Shown here: in pieces, positions 17,145 to 25,571 of the stretch | How the letters are laid out: every line of letters starts with the position of its first letter | How positions within the stretch are numbered: the first letter of the stretch is position 1 | Virus record (IMG/VR): IMGVR_UViG_3300042523_001092 | Location: 1 to 51,372 of that record | Direction: 5' to 3' (one strand) | DNA: 51,372 nucleotides | Origin: a virus | Notes under the pieces: generated by a model | Told to the model about the DNA's origin: nothing | Database searches by the model: none | What the model saw: only the letters and a program-made list of their open reading frames with translations | Program-made: the position numbers and the translations under genes

Positions 17145-18179
17145 ATGGAAACTGTAATTATAACCGGATCCTGTGGATTAATCGGAAGTGAAGCTGTTAA
17201 ATTCTTTCACAGCCACGGATTTAAGATAATAGGAATAGACGATGATTCAAGATCTAAATTTTTTGGAAAAGAAGCAAGTACAAACGGAATGCTTTCTCAA
17301 TTAAAAGACCTTGAAAATTATCAGCATCTTTCAATTAATATTTCATCGTATCAAGACTTAGAAAATAATTTATTAGGTATTAAAGATCTAAAGATGATTA
17401 TTCATACGGCTGCTCAACCTTCTCATGACTGGGCAGCAACAAATCCATTTGAAGATTTTAATACAAATGCATTAGGAACGTTAAATATGTTGGAGATAAC
17501 TAGAAATTACTTTCCTGATGCAGTTTTTATTTTTACTTCTACTAATAAAGTTTATGGAGATTTACCAAATAACATAACGGAATATACAGAGTCTGATTCT
17601 AGATTTAATCCAACTAATCTTGAATTTCTTACTAGTGGTATAGACGAAAATCTATCAATAGATCAATGTAAACATTCTCTATTCGGGGTATCAAAAGCTT
17701 ATGGCGATCTAATAACTCAAGAATACGGAAAATATTTTGGATTAAAAACCGGTACTTTTAGAGGAGGGTGTTTAACTGGCCAAAATCATTCGGGGGTTAA
17801 GGCACACGGATTTCTCTCTTATTTAGTAAAATGCGCAATGACAGGGGAGAAATATTATATTAACGGATATAAAGGTAAGCAAGTAAGAGACAATATTCAT
17901 TCTAGCGATGTTGTTTCTGCCTTTTATGAGTTTTACAAAAATCCTAAACCTGGGGAGGTTTATAATATAGGTGGAGGAAATCTTTCAAATTGCTCAATAC
18001 TAGAAGCTATTGAATTAATTTACGAAATTTCAGGTAAAAGAGTAGACTATGAATTGCTCGAAACGCCAAGAGAAGGAGACCACATTTGGTACATTAGTGA
18101 TATGACAAAATTTAGAAATCATTATCCAAATTGGATCCAAAAATACGATTTAATAAAAATAATAAAAGAAATGATATGA
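17145..18179 (+). CDS. CDP-paratose 2-epimerase-like NAD-dependent epimerase
   Basis: A 344-residue extended SDR. It has GSCGLIGS at the N-terminus, IIHTAAQPSHDWA, the active-site STNKVYGD, and the Y-equivalent region CKHSLFGVSKAYGD in which the usual Y-x3-K is F-x3-K. The STNKVYGD and D-Q-C-x-H-S-x-F-G-x-S-K combination is the signature of the RfbE/tyvelose epimerase group, where Phe replaces the normal catalytic Tyr in some members. It would invert C2 of a CDP-3,6-dideoxyhexose, but the upstream CDP-sugar enzymes are not in this window. Real substrate uncertain. Confidence 0.82.
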   Translation: METVIITGSCGLIGSEAVKFFHSHGFKIIGIDDDSRSKFFGKEASTNGMLSQLKDLENYQHLSINISSYQDLENNLLGIKDLKMIIHTAAQPSHDWAATNPFEDFNTNALGTLNMLEITRNYFPDAVFIFTSTNKVYGDLPNNITEYTESDSRFNPTNLEFLTSGIDENLSIDQCKHSLFGVSKAYGDLITQEYGKYFGLKTGTFRGGCLTGQNHSGVKAHGFLSYLVKCAMTGEKYYINGYKGKQVRDNIHSSDVVSAFYEFYKNPKPGEVYNIGGGNLSNCSILEAIELIYEISGKRVDYELLETPREGDHIWYISDMTKFRNHYPNWIQKYDLIKIIKEMI

Positions 18180-18805
18180 TTAGTATAGTTTTTCCACACG
18201 CCATGAACTCCGAAAATGATGCAGTTCTTCAATTAAAATTAAAAATGTTGGAAGAAAATTCCACCTATCCGTATGAAATATTAATGTTATCAAATACTGG
18301 CAGGCCCGATTTAGTTTATGAATCCTGGGATTGGATGATGCGGCGTGCTAAATATGATCTTATTTTATGGGATAATTCAGATATAATATATGCCCCAAAA
18401 TTTATGGATAATATCATTAAGCATAAAGACGATGCTGATTGGTTAGGACTAGAATTAGTTGAATGTGGAGCAATTGGAGTAGCTGACACTAACATATGTA
18501 AAGATTTTGGAAGAACTGCCAGCTCGTTTGATAGGAGCAGCTTTGAAAAATGGGTAGAAGAATATTCAAGTAATCGCTCATCAATTCGAAACGGTTTTTG
18601 CTGGTACTCTCCTTCTGTTTGGAAAAAATCGTGGTATATTAAAATGGGAGGATTTGATTTTACCAAGCCATTTCCTCACCCCAATGATTCAGAATTTAGA
18701 GATCGATGTATAGCTGCTGGATCAACATTCGCCGTTGTTAATTCTTTTGCATATCATTTTCAACGAGCTGGAGAAAATAGAGGAGAAAAACCGGAAAGAG
18801 AATGA
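18176..18805 (+). CDS. GT2-like glycosyltransferase
   Basis: A 209-residue protein. The ATG at 18176 (overlapping the upstream TGA) is preferred over an upstream in-frame ATG at 18131 because it puts the GT strand ISIVFPHAMN at the N-terminus. It contains YEILMLSNTG, LILWDNSDIIYAP (DxD-equivalent NSD), and a late GGFDFTKPFPHPNDSEF that resembles the GT2 G-G-F-D motif followed by a D-x-E catalytic segment. Sugar unknown. Confidence 0.75.
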   Translation: MISIVFPHAMNSENDAVLQLKLKMLEENSTYPYEILMLSNTGRPDLVYESWDWMMRRAKYDLILWDNSDIIYAPKFMDNIIKHKDDADWLGLELVECGAIGVADTNICKDFGRTASSFDRSSFEKWVEEYSSNRSSIRNGFCWYSPSVWKKSWYIKMGGFDFTKPFPHPNDSEFRDRCIAAGSTFAVVNSFAYHFQRAGENRGEKPERE

Positions 18806-18812
18806 TTTTTCG

Positions 18813-18911
18813 GTGAAGAAGCTCTTGTACATACCACTAGATTATCACATACACTCTGGTCCATTAATAAAAAGTTATTTGTCAAATGATAGTTTAGATT
18901 TGGACTACTAA
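18813..18911 (+). pseudogene. possible truncated remnant of a sugar-cluster gene
   Basis: A 32-codon frame from GTG 18813 begins VKKLLYIPLDYHIHSGPL and stops at 18911. The K-K-L-L-Y-I-P-L-D-Y-H opening looks like the N-terminal strand of a longer enzyme rather than a complete peptide, so I read it as the 5' stub of a deleted gene. It fills most of the 123-nt gap between two genes; otherwise nothing is seen there. Confidence 0.35.
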
Positions 18912-18928
18912 TCAATTAAAGAATTTTT

Positions 18929-19549
18929 ATGGAAGAGTCTAAAATATCAAATAACTTTTGGATAAGTAAGAAAGAATATCCAAATTATCCGTTTATCAAA
19001 GAAAGAAGAAAGTACGAATTAGACTTTCTACTGGAAAATATACCAAAAGATACCAACACTTTGTTGGATATTGGGTGCGGTGACGGATCAACAGTAATTC
19101 TCCTTAGAGAAACTACATACATAAAAGATTTTTATTGTTATGATATAGCAGAAGGTTTAATGAGTGGAAATTGGGGAGAAAGAGATTCTAAAATAATCAA
19201 AAAAACGGTAGATTTTAATATTGATCGAAGTCTTCCAGTCACTGATGTTACTATATCTATGAATATCTTTCCCTGTATTTTTGATGATGCTGTTTTAGAT
19301 TCGATAATAGGAAATATTAAGTCTGATATTTTTTTAACCAGAATAACATGCGAGCATTCAGAAAGACTAACCATAAATAAATATTCAGAAGATCTTTCCG
19401 ATCACATTGCCTCGGTGTATCGAACTGTTGAAGAATATTTAGAAGTTCTTAAAAAATATTACCCCTATGTTGAATATAGAAGATCTTTTCCGGACAAGAT
19501 AGAAAGTAAGTATGGTACCAAGCAATATTTTTTTATTTGTAAAAGATGA
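18929..19549 (+). CDS. class I SAM-dependent methyltransferase
   Basis: A 206-residue protein with the classic motif I LLDIGCGDGSTVILL (about 45-59) and a following YCYDIAEGLM. The second half is less typical (RITCEHSERL, YRTVEEYLEVLKKYYP) and resembles type-11/25 methyltransferases. Overlaps the cytidylyltransferase by 4 nt. Third methyltransferase of the first island; target unknown. Confidence 0.82.
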   Translation: MEESKISNNFWISKKEYPNYPFIKERRKYELDFLLENIPKDTNTLLDIGCGDGSTVILLRETTYIKDFYCYDIAEGLMSGNWGERDSKIIKKTVDFNIDRSLPVTDVTISMNIFPCIFDDAVLDSIIGNIKSDIFLTRITCEHSERLTINKYSEDLSDHIASVYRTVEEYLEVLKKYYPYVEYRRSFPDKIESKYGTKQYFFICKR

Positions 19550-19947
19550 AAAGAGTTTATATTCCGGGAGTTTGGGATCTTTTTCATATCGGGCATTTGA
19601 ATGTTCTAAGAGAGGCTAAAAAGTTAGGAGATTATCTCGTAGTAGGTGTATGTTCTGATGATATATGCATAAATACTAAATGTAAGCCAATTATAAAGGA
19701 AGATTGGAGATTAGAAGTAATAGAAAATATTAAATTTGTTGATTATGCACTAGTATATAGAAACTTAGATTATTTTCAGTATATTAAAGATCAAGAGATA
19801 TCAATCTTTGCAGTCGGAGAAGAATTCGGATATCTAGAAGAACATCAAAGGGCTATCGCACTCTGTAAAGAAAATAAGATTGAAATGGTTAAAATACCTA
19901 GATACCCTGGGATATCTTCTACTATAATAAAGGAAAAGATTTTATGA
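19546..19947 (+). CDS. TagD-like cytidylyltransferase
   Basis: A 133-residue nucleotidyltransferase: YIPGVWDLFHIGHLNVL contains the HxGH motif (about 14-17), LGDYLVVGVCSDD follows, and the C-terminal RYPGISSTIIKEKI carries the second nucleotide-binding S-S-T. Length and order match glycerol-3-phosphate / phosphoethanolamine-type cytidylyltransferases, which make CDP-alcohols from CTP. It begins a trio with a HAD-like protein and a CDP-glycerol-transferase-like protein, joined by ATGA overlaps. A substrate other than glycerol-3-phosphate is possible. Confidence 0.9.
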   Translation: MKRVYIPGVWDLFHIGHLNVLREAKKLGDYLVVGVCSDDICINTKCKPIIKEDWRLEVIENIKFVDYALVYRNLDYFQYIKDQEISIFAVGEEFGYLEEHQRAIALCKENKIEMVKIPRYPGISSTIIKEKIL

Positions 19948-20384
19948 ATATAGGAGCAGACTTTCATGACACAATTTCGTACAATCCAGATTTTTTTAGG
20001 AATCTTTTTTCTTCTTGGAAATCAGGAAAGATCTATATAGTAACTGGAACTCCAGAAAAAAATAGATTAGAAATTGAAAAAGAATTAGAAATAATGGGAT
20101 TATGTGATCTTTATGATGAAATAATCTATGGATTTGAATATTCAAAAGAAAATATGGATCACAATCATTTTCTCAGAATGAGAGAACATAAATTAAATGC
20201 AGTAAAAGATAAAAAAATAGAAGTATATTTCGATGATAATCCGTATTATGTAGATTATTTGAGAAATGAAGGAATAACAGTTTTTCAAACTATTCTTAGC
20301 GATAAATATATGCAAGAATTTGAGAAGAAAGATCCATTTTTTACTTCCAACCTACAAAGATTTCAATTCCAATATTTAAAATGA
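19944..20384 (+). CDS. HAD-like phosphatase
   Basis: A 146-residue protein with a HAD-type start (GADFHDTIS), a motif II region YIVTGTPEKN and a motif III/IV region VYFDDNPYYVDYL. The canonical D-x-D-x-T nucleophile motif reads D-F-H-D-T, so the second Asp position is His; catalytic behaviour may be altered. Lying between a cytidylyltransferase and a phosphotransferase-like protein, it may dephosphorylate an alcohol-phosphate precursor or edit it. Confidence 0.65.
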   Translation: MNIGADFHDTISYNPDFFRNLFSSWKSGKIYIVTGTPEKNRLEIEKELEIMGLCDLYDEIIYGFEYSKENMDHNHFLRMREHKLNAVKDKKIEVYFDDNPYYVDYLRNEGITVFQTILSDKYMQEFEKKDPFFTSNLQRFQFQYLK

Positions 20385-21283
20385 AAGAAAAAATTTATCT
20401 CTTCAAAGATGGAAGTTCATCCACTGATGTGTTTGATAATTTGTATCAAAAAATGAACAGGGAATTCAAATGCTTTAAACTTATAGACGATGATGAAGAT
20501 ATAAGCGATAAGATAAATTCACTTATAGGCGAACGGGTAGTTCTGATAACAACTGATCATTTTTCTACCGGATTTACGATTGATAGAATTATTTCAATAC
20601 TAAATCCTATTAAAAAATACTATAGTCTACATGATTTAGGTATACATACGAGGTCCGAAATTGAAATGCAAGATTGGAACTTATTACTACCTACCATGAA
20701 ATGGGATTATTTTTTTAAGGATCTACCAAACAAAAAAATTCCAATAGGATATCCAAAATATTATAAGTCTGAAGTCGAGGTTAAATATGAAACTATATTT
20801 TTTCCATCTTTGATCTACATTTATAAAGATAGAGACTACAGCAGTTTTTATAAAGATTACAAGTACATTTTTGATAATAACATTCCGATTAAATTTCCTG
20901 CATATTCAGGTTCGTATGTTCTTATAGAAAAACTTAAAAGGGCTGGAATAAAAATGAATTTATTAGACACTGAATCAAGTTCTTTCGATCTTCTTTTCAA
21001 ATGTAATAATGCTATCACTAATTCAAATTCTTCTATTGCAGTAGAAGCTGTAATAGCAGGAGCTAACTCTATAAATATAGGCGGTGAATACGAACCCGCA
21101 GAATTTTACAAAGAATTTAAAATTAATATGGTTAATCCATATACTGCTGGATCTACAGATGGTGTAAATAACATAAATTTTATGCTTGGGGATTATATAA
21201 TCGATAGTAGAAATTCGCCTATGGAAGAATACGAATTCAAAATAGAAGAGTGTATTCATGAAATAACATCAGATGAACTGTAA
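20381..21283 (+). CDS. CDP-glycerol-transferase-like or GT-B-like protein
   Basis: A 300-residue protein. The best-preserved part is AITNSNSSIAVEAVIAGANS (about 212-231), resembling the nucleotide-binding D/N-S-S-x-x-x-E-A loop of CDP-glycerol glycerophosphotransferases and GT-B enzymes. SLHDLGIHTRSEIEMQDWN is also suggestive. The whole is short compared with TagF/TagB (about 380 or more). It overlaps the GT25-like gene by 11 nt. Direct placement after the TagD-like gene supports use of a CDP-alcohol donor; this remains inference. Confidence 0.5.
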   Translation: MKEKIYLFKDGSSSTDVFDNLYQKMNREFKCFKLIDDDEDISDKINSLIGERVVLITTDHFSTGFTIDRIISILNPIKKYYSLHDLGIHTRSEIEMQDWNLLLPTMKWDYFFKDLPNKKIPIGYPKYYKSEVEVKYETIFFPSLIYIYKDRDYSSFYKDYKYIFDNNIPIKFPAYSGSYVLIEKLKRAGIKMNLLDTESSSFDLLFKCNNAITNSNSSIAVEAVIAGANSINIGGEYEPAEFYKEFKINMVNPYTAGSTDGVNNINFMLGDYIIDSRNSPMEEYEFKIEECIHEITSDEL

Positions 21284-21866
21284 GAAATATGTAATTCATC
21301 TCGAAGAGAGAAAAGATAGGTACGAACTGATGAAAAAAGATCTATTCGTCCAATATCCAGAATGCAATATCTTTAATGCTCTGAAGGACCCTGAAGATGG
21401 CTGTAGAGCTTTATCTAAAGGATTTAGGAATCTATTTATGGAATCTTTGCGTACCGGAGAGGACATGATATTGACTTTCGAGGATGATGTAAAATTTACT
21501 TCACCCCAAAGTAGAAAAAGATTCGAAGAAGTTTATCAGACTCTCCCTGACGACTGGGACATATTCTTAGGTGGGATTTATATCTGGGACAAACCTCAAA
21601 TTATAAATGATTCTCTAGCTAAATGTAGGGACTTTTCAGGTTTACACATGGCCTTATGGAGAAATACAGCATTTCAGAAGATGTTAGAACATCAACCAGA
21701 GAATGGCATAAAGCCAGCAGACATTGATAGATTTATAAGTAGAACAGATTTAAACGTCTACATCTGCTATCCGATGGTAGCTGTTCAATATCAAACTGAT
21801 TCTAATATTGCTAAAGTCGCCAGAGATCTTGATTCTATTCTAGGCGATAAAAAGCTTTTCTCCTGA
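21273..21866 (+). CDS. GT25-like glycosyltransferase
   Basis: A 197-residue protein with KYVIHLEERKDRYELM at the N-terminus (the family's h-I-x-L-x-x-R-x-x-R pattern), LTFEDDVKF as the metal site (about 60-66), and DWDIFLGGIYIWD. This matches the GT25 family of LPS beta-galactosyltransferases and procollagen galactosyltransferase-like enzymes. The latter connection is notable because the phage makes collagen-like arrays. Last gene of the first sugar island. Confidence 0.82.
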   Translation: MNCKKYVIHLEERKDRYELMKKDLFVQYPECNIFNALKDPEDGCRALSKGFRNLFMESLRTGEDMILTFEDDVKFTSPQSRKRFEEVYQTLPDDWDIFLGGIYIWDKPQIINDSLAKCRDFSGLHMALWRNTAFQKMLEHQPENGIKPADIDRFISRTDLNVYICYPMVAVQYQTDSNIAKVARDLDSILGDKKLFS

Positions 21867-21884
21867 AACTAAATCACACGTCTT

Positions 21885-21892
21885 CATATAAT
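21885..21892 (+). promoter_or_regulatory. CATATAAT box before Clp gene
   Basis: CATATAAT lies 4 nt before the ATG at 21897, in the 30-nt gap separating the sugar island from the Clp gene. Variant of the recurring TATATAA box; function inferred. Confidence 0.25.
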
Positions 21893-21896
21893 CTAT

Positions 21897-23909
21897 ATGA
21901 GTTTTGGAGACGTATACGATGATTCTGAGGATCAGCCAAGAGAAAGGAAGAAGGAAAGAACTAAAACACCAGTTCTTAATTCCTTCGGGAGAGATTTAAC
22001 TAAGCTTGCGAAAGAAGGTAAGCTCGACCCCATTATAGGGAGAGAAAGAGAAATAGAAAGAATTACCCAAATTCTAGGAAGGAGAAAAAAGAACAACCCA
22101 GTTCTGATTGGAGAATCAGGTACCGGAAAAACTGCAATCGTTGAGGGTTTGGCAAATAGAATTGTTGAAGGAAATGTTCCATTAAGTCTTCAAGAAAAGC
22201 AGATCTATATGTTAGATATGACTTCGATGGTGGCTGGCACGAAATATAGAGGTCAGTTTGAAGAACGGATTAAAGCTGTAGTTGAAGAGCTTTTACAGAA
22301 TCCGCATATCATTATTTTCTTGGATGAGATTCATACAATGGTAGGAGCGGGAAATTCTTCTGGATCTCTAGATGCAGCGAATATTTTAAAACCTGCTCTG
22401 GCTAGAGGTGAAATTCAGTGTATCGGAGCAACTACTTTCGATGAATATAGAAAATCAATTGAAAGTGATTCTGCACTCGAAAGAAGATTTCAAAAGGTAG
22501 TAGTAGAAGCTCCATCAGTTTCAGAGACCATTGAAATTATCAAGAATATTAGAAACAAATATGAAGATCATCACTTTGTAACATATTCTGATGTAATTAT
22601 TGAGAAGAGCGTAATTTTAAGCGAAAGATACATCACAGATAGACAATTACCCGATAAAGCTATTGATATTATTGATGAAGTAGGATCTAGAGTTTATCTA
22701 AAGAAGAACAATCTCCCAGCTGAAATTTTGGAAATGGAAACAGATTTAAAAATCGTAGAGTCTAAAAAAATGGAGAGTGTCCAGAGACAGCAATATGAAA
22801 AAGCTGCTCAGCTCAGAGATGAAGTTAAAAATCTAAAGCATGCGATCGAAGATCAAAAAGCAGCATGGAAAGACAGGACTCGAAAAAATAAAACCCCAGT
22901 AACTGAAAGAGATATCTATGAAGTCATTTCGCATATGACAGGAATTCCGGTAAATGAAATGGGTGAAGATGAAGCAAGAAGACTACTAGGTCTTACAGAA
23001 TTTCTGAAATCGCGAGTGATAGGGCAAGATGAAGCAGTAGAAAAAATAGCAGTTACGATTCAAAGAAATAAAATAGGCCTGGGTAAGAATAGTCGACCAA
23101 TTGGAAATTTTATTTTTACTGGAAGTACTGGAGTCGGAAAAACAGAGTTAGCAAAAGCCGTTGCTCGATATATGTTTCACGGGGATGATTCGCTGATCAG
23201 AGTTGATATGAGTGAATATATGGAAAAGCACTCCATCTCTAAACTTATTGGAGCTCCTCCGGGCTATGTTGGATATGATGAAGCTGGAGTGCTTACCGAA
23301 AAAGTAAGAAAAAAGCCATACTCAGTAATTCTTTTTGATGAGATTGAAAAAGCACACCCTGATATCTTTAATATTCTTCTTCAAGTTCTAGATGAAGGTT
23401 TCTTGACAGATAATCATAATAGAAAGATTAACTTTAGAAACACTCTGATCATTATGACTTCAAATCTTGGAGCTCGAATGGCTTCAGAATCAAAAAATCT
23501 TGGCTTCGGATCATCTTCACAACCTGACGATACAAAGAAAAAAGAGATTATGGATAAAGCAATTGAAAAATTCTTTTCTCCTGAATTTATTAATCGATTA
23601 GATGAAGTTATCTATTTCAATACTCTTACAAAAGAAGATATGAGAAAAATTCTTGAAATTCATCTTGTAGATTTAAAGTCTAGAGTTGAAGAGATTGGAT
23701 ATAAGATTCAACTTACAGATAAAGCAAAAGATCTTATTGTTGAAAGAGGAACAAACGAAAAATTCGGAGCCCGTATCCTGGGAAGAACTCTACAAAAAAT
23801 AGTAGAAGATAAGCTCTCAGAAGTTATTCTGAAAGAGAATCCAGAAAAAGGAAAGACTCTTAAAATTGATGAAAAGAACGAAGAAATCATAGTTACTTTT
23901 AAAAAATGA
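21897..23909 (+). CDS. ClpC/ClpA-type AAA+ unfoldase
   Basis: A 670-residue Hsp100 protein with two AAA modules. D1 has Walker A GESGTGKTAIVEGLA, KYRGQFEERIKAV and Walker B IIFLDEIHTMVGAG. D2 has GSTGVGKTELAKAVA and VILFDEIEKAHPDIFN. Between them is a short UVR-like coil (QQYEKAAQLRDEVKNL) as in ClpC. The N-terminal adaptor domain of bacterial ClpC (about 140 residues) is absent. An LGFGSS segment in D2 (about 534-539) matches the ClpP-docking loop (L/I-G-F/L), which ClpB lacks. A ClpP gene lies 1.6 kb downstream. It probably feeds unfolded proteins to phage or host ClpP. Confidence 0.94.
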   Translation: MSFGDVYDDSEDQPRERKKERTKTPVLNSFGRDLTKLAKEGKLDPIIGREREIERITQILGRRKKNNPVLIGESGTGKTAIVEGLANRIVEGNVPLSLQEKQIYMLDMTSMVAGTKYRGQFEERIKAVVEELLQNPHIIIFLDEIHTMVGAGNSSGSLDAANILKPALARGEIQCIGATTFDEYRKSIESDSALERRFQKVVVEAPSVSETIEIIKNIRNKYEDHHFVTYSDVIIEKSVILSERYITDRQLPDKAIDIIDEVGSRVYLKKNNLPAEILEMETDLKIVESKKMESVQRQQYEKAAQLRDEVKNLKHAIEDQKAAWKDRTRKNKTPVTERDIYEVISHMTGIPVNEMGEDEARRLLGLTEFLKSRVIGQDEAVEKIAVTIQRNKIGLGKNSRPIGNFIFTGSTGVGKTELAKAVARYMFHGDDSLIRVDMSEYMEKHSISKLIGAPPGYVGYDEAGVLTEKVRKKPYSVILFDEIEKAHPDIFNILLQVLDEGFLTDNHNRKINFRNTLIIMTSNLGARMASESKNLGFGSSSQPDDTKKKEIMDKAIEKFFSPEFINRLDEVIYFNTLTKEDMRKILEIHLVDLKSRVEEIGYKIQLTDKAKDLIVERGTNEKFGARILGRTLQKIVEDKLSEVILKENPEKGKTLKIDEKNEEIIVTFKK

Positions 23910-24469
23910 TCAACTTGTATTGGAAAATCTACAGATGGTTTAAGTGGGAAGGTAAATATCTTCACCGCGATATTGCAAAAGGATTTAAAAATCTTTGGAG
24001 ATGGTTTCCTATTGTCTGGAAAGACCGTGATTGTGATAATCACTTTATATTTGAACCACTAAAGTTCAAGATTAAAAACACTGCAGACTATTTCGAAAAA
24101 AATCAAAGATTTGTAGGATGGGAAAGAGAAGTATTCTATATGCGAATCTGCGTTAAACTGATTGAACGTATCCAAGAAGAATACTATCAAGGTGAATATT
24201 TCGACTATTATGAATTTGAAAGCAGATTTGAAAAGATTGAAAATAGCGATTTAACAGAATGGAAATCTGAAACTACAAGGGATGAATTAGAAATCTTTAT
24301 TGCAAAATATCCGCACGCTAAAAGAGTTGTGATGAAAGACTTTACTTTAGAAAATTACAGATCTAGCAATCAGGGTCTAGGGTTAGCGATTGGTATTGTG
24401 AGACATAGGAAAGCGAAAAACTTACTGTTTAGAATTTTACATGAAAGAATAGAATACTGGTGGGACTAG
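23906..24469 (+). CDS. hypothetical protein, Trp/Tyr-rich
   Basis: A 187-residue basic and aromatic-rich protein (KIYRWFKWEGKYLHRD near the start, EYYQGEYFDYYEFESR mid-protein, RIEYWWD at the end). It overlaps the Clp gene by 4 nt. No motif recognised. The R-H-R-K-A-K-N-L-L-F-R-I-L segment suggests nucleic-acid or membrane-surface binding, but this is weak. Confidence 0.65.
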   Translation: MINLYWKIYRWFKWEGKYLHRDIAKGFKNLWRWFPIVWKDRDCDNHFIFEPLKFKIKNTADYFEKNQRFVGWEREVFYMRICVKLIERIQEEYYQGEYFDYYEFESRFEKIENSDLTEWKSETTRDELEIFIAKYPHAKRVVMKDFTLENYRSSNQGLGLAIGIVRHRKAKNLLFRILHERIEYWWD

Positions 24470-24481
24470 TTGTTGGTGAGA

Positions 24482-24489
24482 TATATAAA
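24482..24489 (+). promoter_or_regulatory. TATATAAA box before nuclease gene
   Basis: TATATAAA lies 12 nt before the ATG at 24502. Same box as upstream of several other genes; function inferred. Confidence 0.35.
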
Positions 24490-24501
24490 ATAAATTCCAA
24501 A

Positions 24502-25086
24502 ATGAAAAAACTAACATTCATATTACTCGCACTCCTTTTATTTTCAAGTGCAACCCCTCCAAAACTTAGAGACAACGTTATTGTAAAGACTAATATGTTT
24601 ACGATTGTATATTCAGAAGTTCTTGAACAGCCAAAGAAAGTTGAATATACGGTGCAATGTACAGAATCTAAATTTTCAAGAGAAGGGTTAGATTTTTTTA
24701 ATTGTGACAGTATCAAAACATCTGACAATGCAGATTACGCAAATAATGAATATGACAAAGGCCACATGGCACCTGCTGCAGATTTTGCATGTGATAAAGA
24801 CAAACTAAAAAATACTTTTACATATCTGAATTGCGCACTCCAACAAGAAAATTTAAACCGTGGTGTTTGGAGATTTTTAGAAACCTACGAAAGAACTCTT
24901 GCTAAAGCCGGAACTGTAAAAGTGATAATTGATGTTCATTATAGTTCAAATTCAAAAGTATTACCCACAGGCGCAACAATCCCAGACGGATTTACAAAAA
25001 CGATTATAACCGGAAATAAAACTGAAAAGTTTTATTTCCCGAATATTAAGCCTACAAAAAAATCTTATACCGAATATAAGCTTTAA
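24502..25086 (+). CDS. secreted DNA/RNA non-specific endonuclease (NUC1 family)
   Basis: A 194-residue protein with an N-terminal signal peptide (KKLTFILLALLLFSSAT) and the betabetaalpha-metal nuclease motif YDKGHMAPAAD (about 88-98, the D-R/K-G-H catalytic site), followed by the conserved L-N-C-A-L-Q-Q-E-N-L-N-R-G-V-W segment that supplies the metal-binding Asn. The ATG at 24502 is chosen because it places the signal peptide at the N-terminus; an in-frame ATG at 24460 overlaps the previous gene. It should act in the periplasm or outside the cell. In a phage it may degrade nucleic acids in the envelope, such as competing DNA. Confidence 0.92.
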   Translation: MKKLTFILLALLLFSSATPPKLRDNVIVKTNMFTIVYSEVLEQPKKVEYTVQCTESKFSREGLDFFNCDSIKTSDNADYANNEYDKGHMAPAADFACDKDKLKNTFTYLNCALQQENLNRGVWRFLETYERTLAKAGTVKVIIDVHYSSNSKVLPTGATIPDGFTKTIITGNKTEKFYFPNIKPTKKSYTEYKL

Positions 25087-25108
25087 GAAAACTTATCTGA
25101 GTTTCTAA

Positions 25109-25119
25109 CTATAATATTT
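25109..25119 (+). promoter_or_regulatory. CTATAATATTT box
   Basis: CTATAATATTT directly precedes the ATG at 25120 in a 33-nt gap. Variant of the recurring TATA-type box. Confidence 0.22.
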
Positions 25120-25341
25120 ATGAACGAGAAACAAAGCGGTGGAGGGCAGACTCTACTTTTTATCGGGGTATTCGCACTGATTCAACTTTTATTTTTATCT
25201 CTATTTATGTTATATTCAGCTCATGAGAAGTCTTTTTCTCTATGGTGGGATATCATCGAGAGCGTGACAGTTCCTCTCGTTCTTTCTAGTATTATTTCAA
25301 TTCCATTTTCAGCAGTACTCGTTAAGAAGCTAGAAAAATGA
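25120..25341 (+). CDS. small two-helix membrane protein
   Basis: A 73-residue protein with hydrophobic segments at about 10-32 and 45-67, a polar Gly-rich N-terminus and a basic end (VKKLEK). No motif recognised. A holin-like role is conceivable from size and topology but not supported by context. Overlaps the next gene by 4 nt. Confidence 0.6.
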   Translation: MNEKQSGGGQTLLFIGVFALIQLLFLSLFMLYSAHEKSFSLWWDIIESVTVPLVLSSIISIPFSAVLVKKLEK

Positions 25342-25571
25342 AACCCGAATTAGACGAGTTTCACTATCATGAGATGTTAGATCGCATCCACATGATTACT
25401 TCTATTATTGACGATCATTTACACCAGCACCCTGTAGGAAAACTTGAACCTAAAGTTAAAGATTTAATAGAAATCGCTCAGGAGAATTTATTAGAAGCAT
25501 ATCAGCTAGTCGGAAATATATCATACGAAAAATTTGATGGAATTGATACAAGATCAAAAAAAGAAAAATAG
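25338..25571 (+). CDS. small hypothetical helical protein
   Basis: A 77-residue mainly helical protein rich in His and acidic residues near the start (EFHYHEMLDRIHM, IIDDHLHQH). The His content might bind metal. It overlaps the ClpP start by about 35 nt, suggesting coupled translation. Function unknown. Confidence 0.6.
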   Translation: MKPELDEFHYHEMLDRIHMITSIIDDHLHQHPVGKLEPKVKDLIEIAQENLLEAYQLVGNISYEKFDGIDTRSKKEK

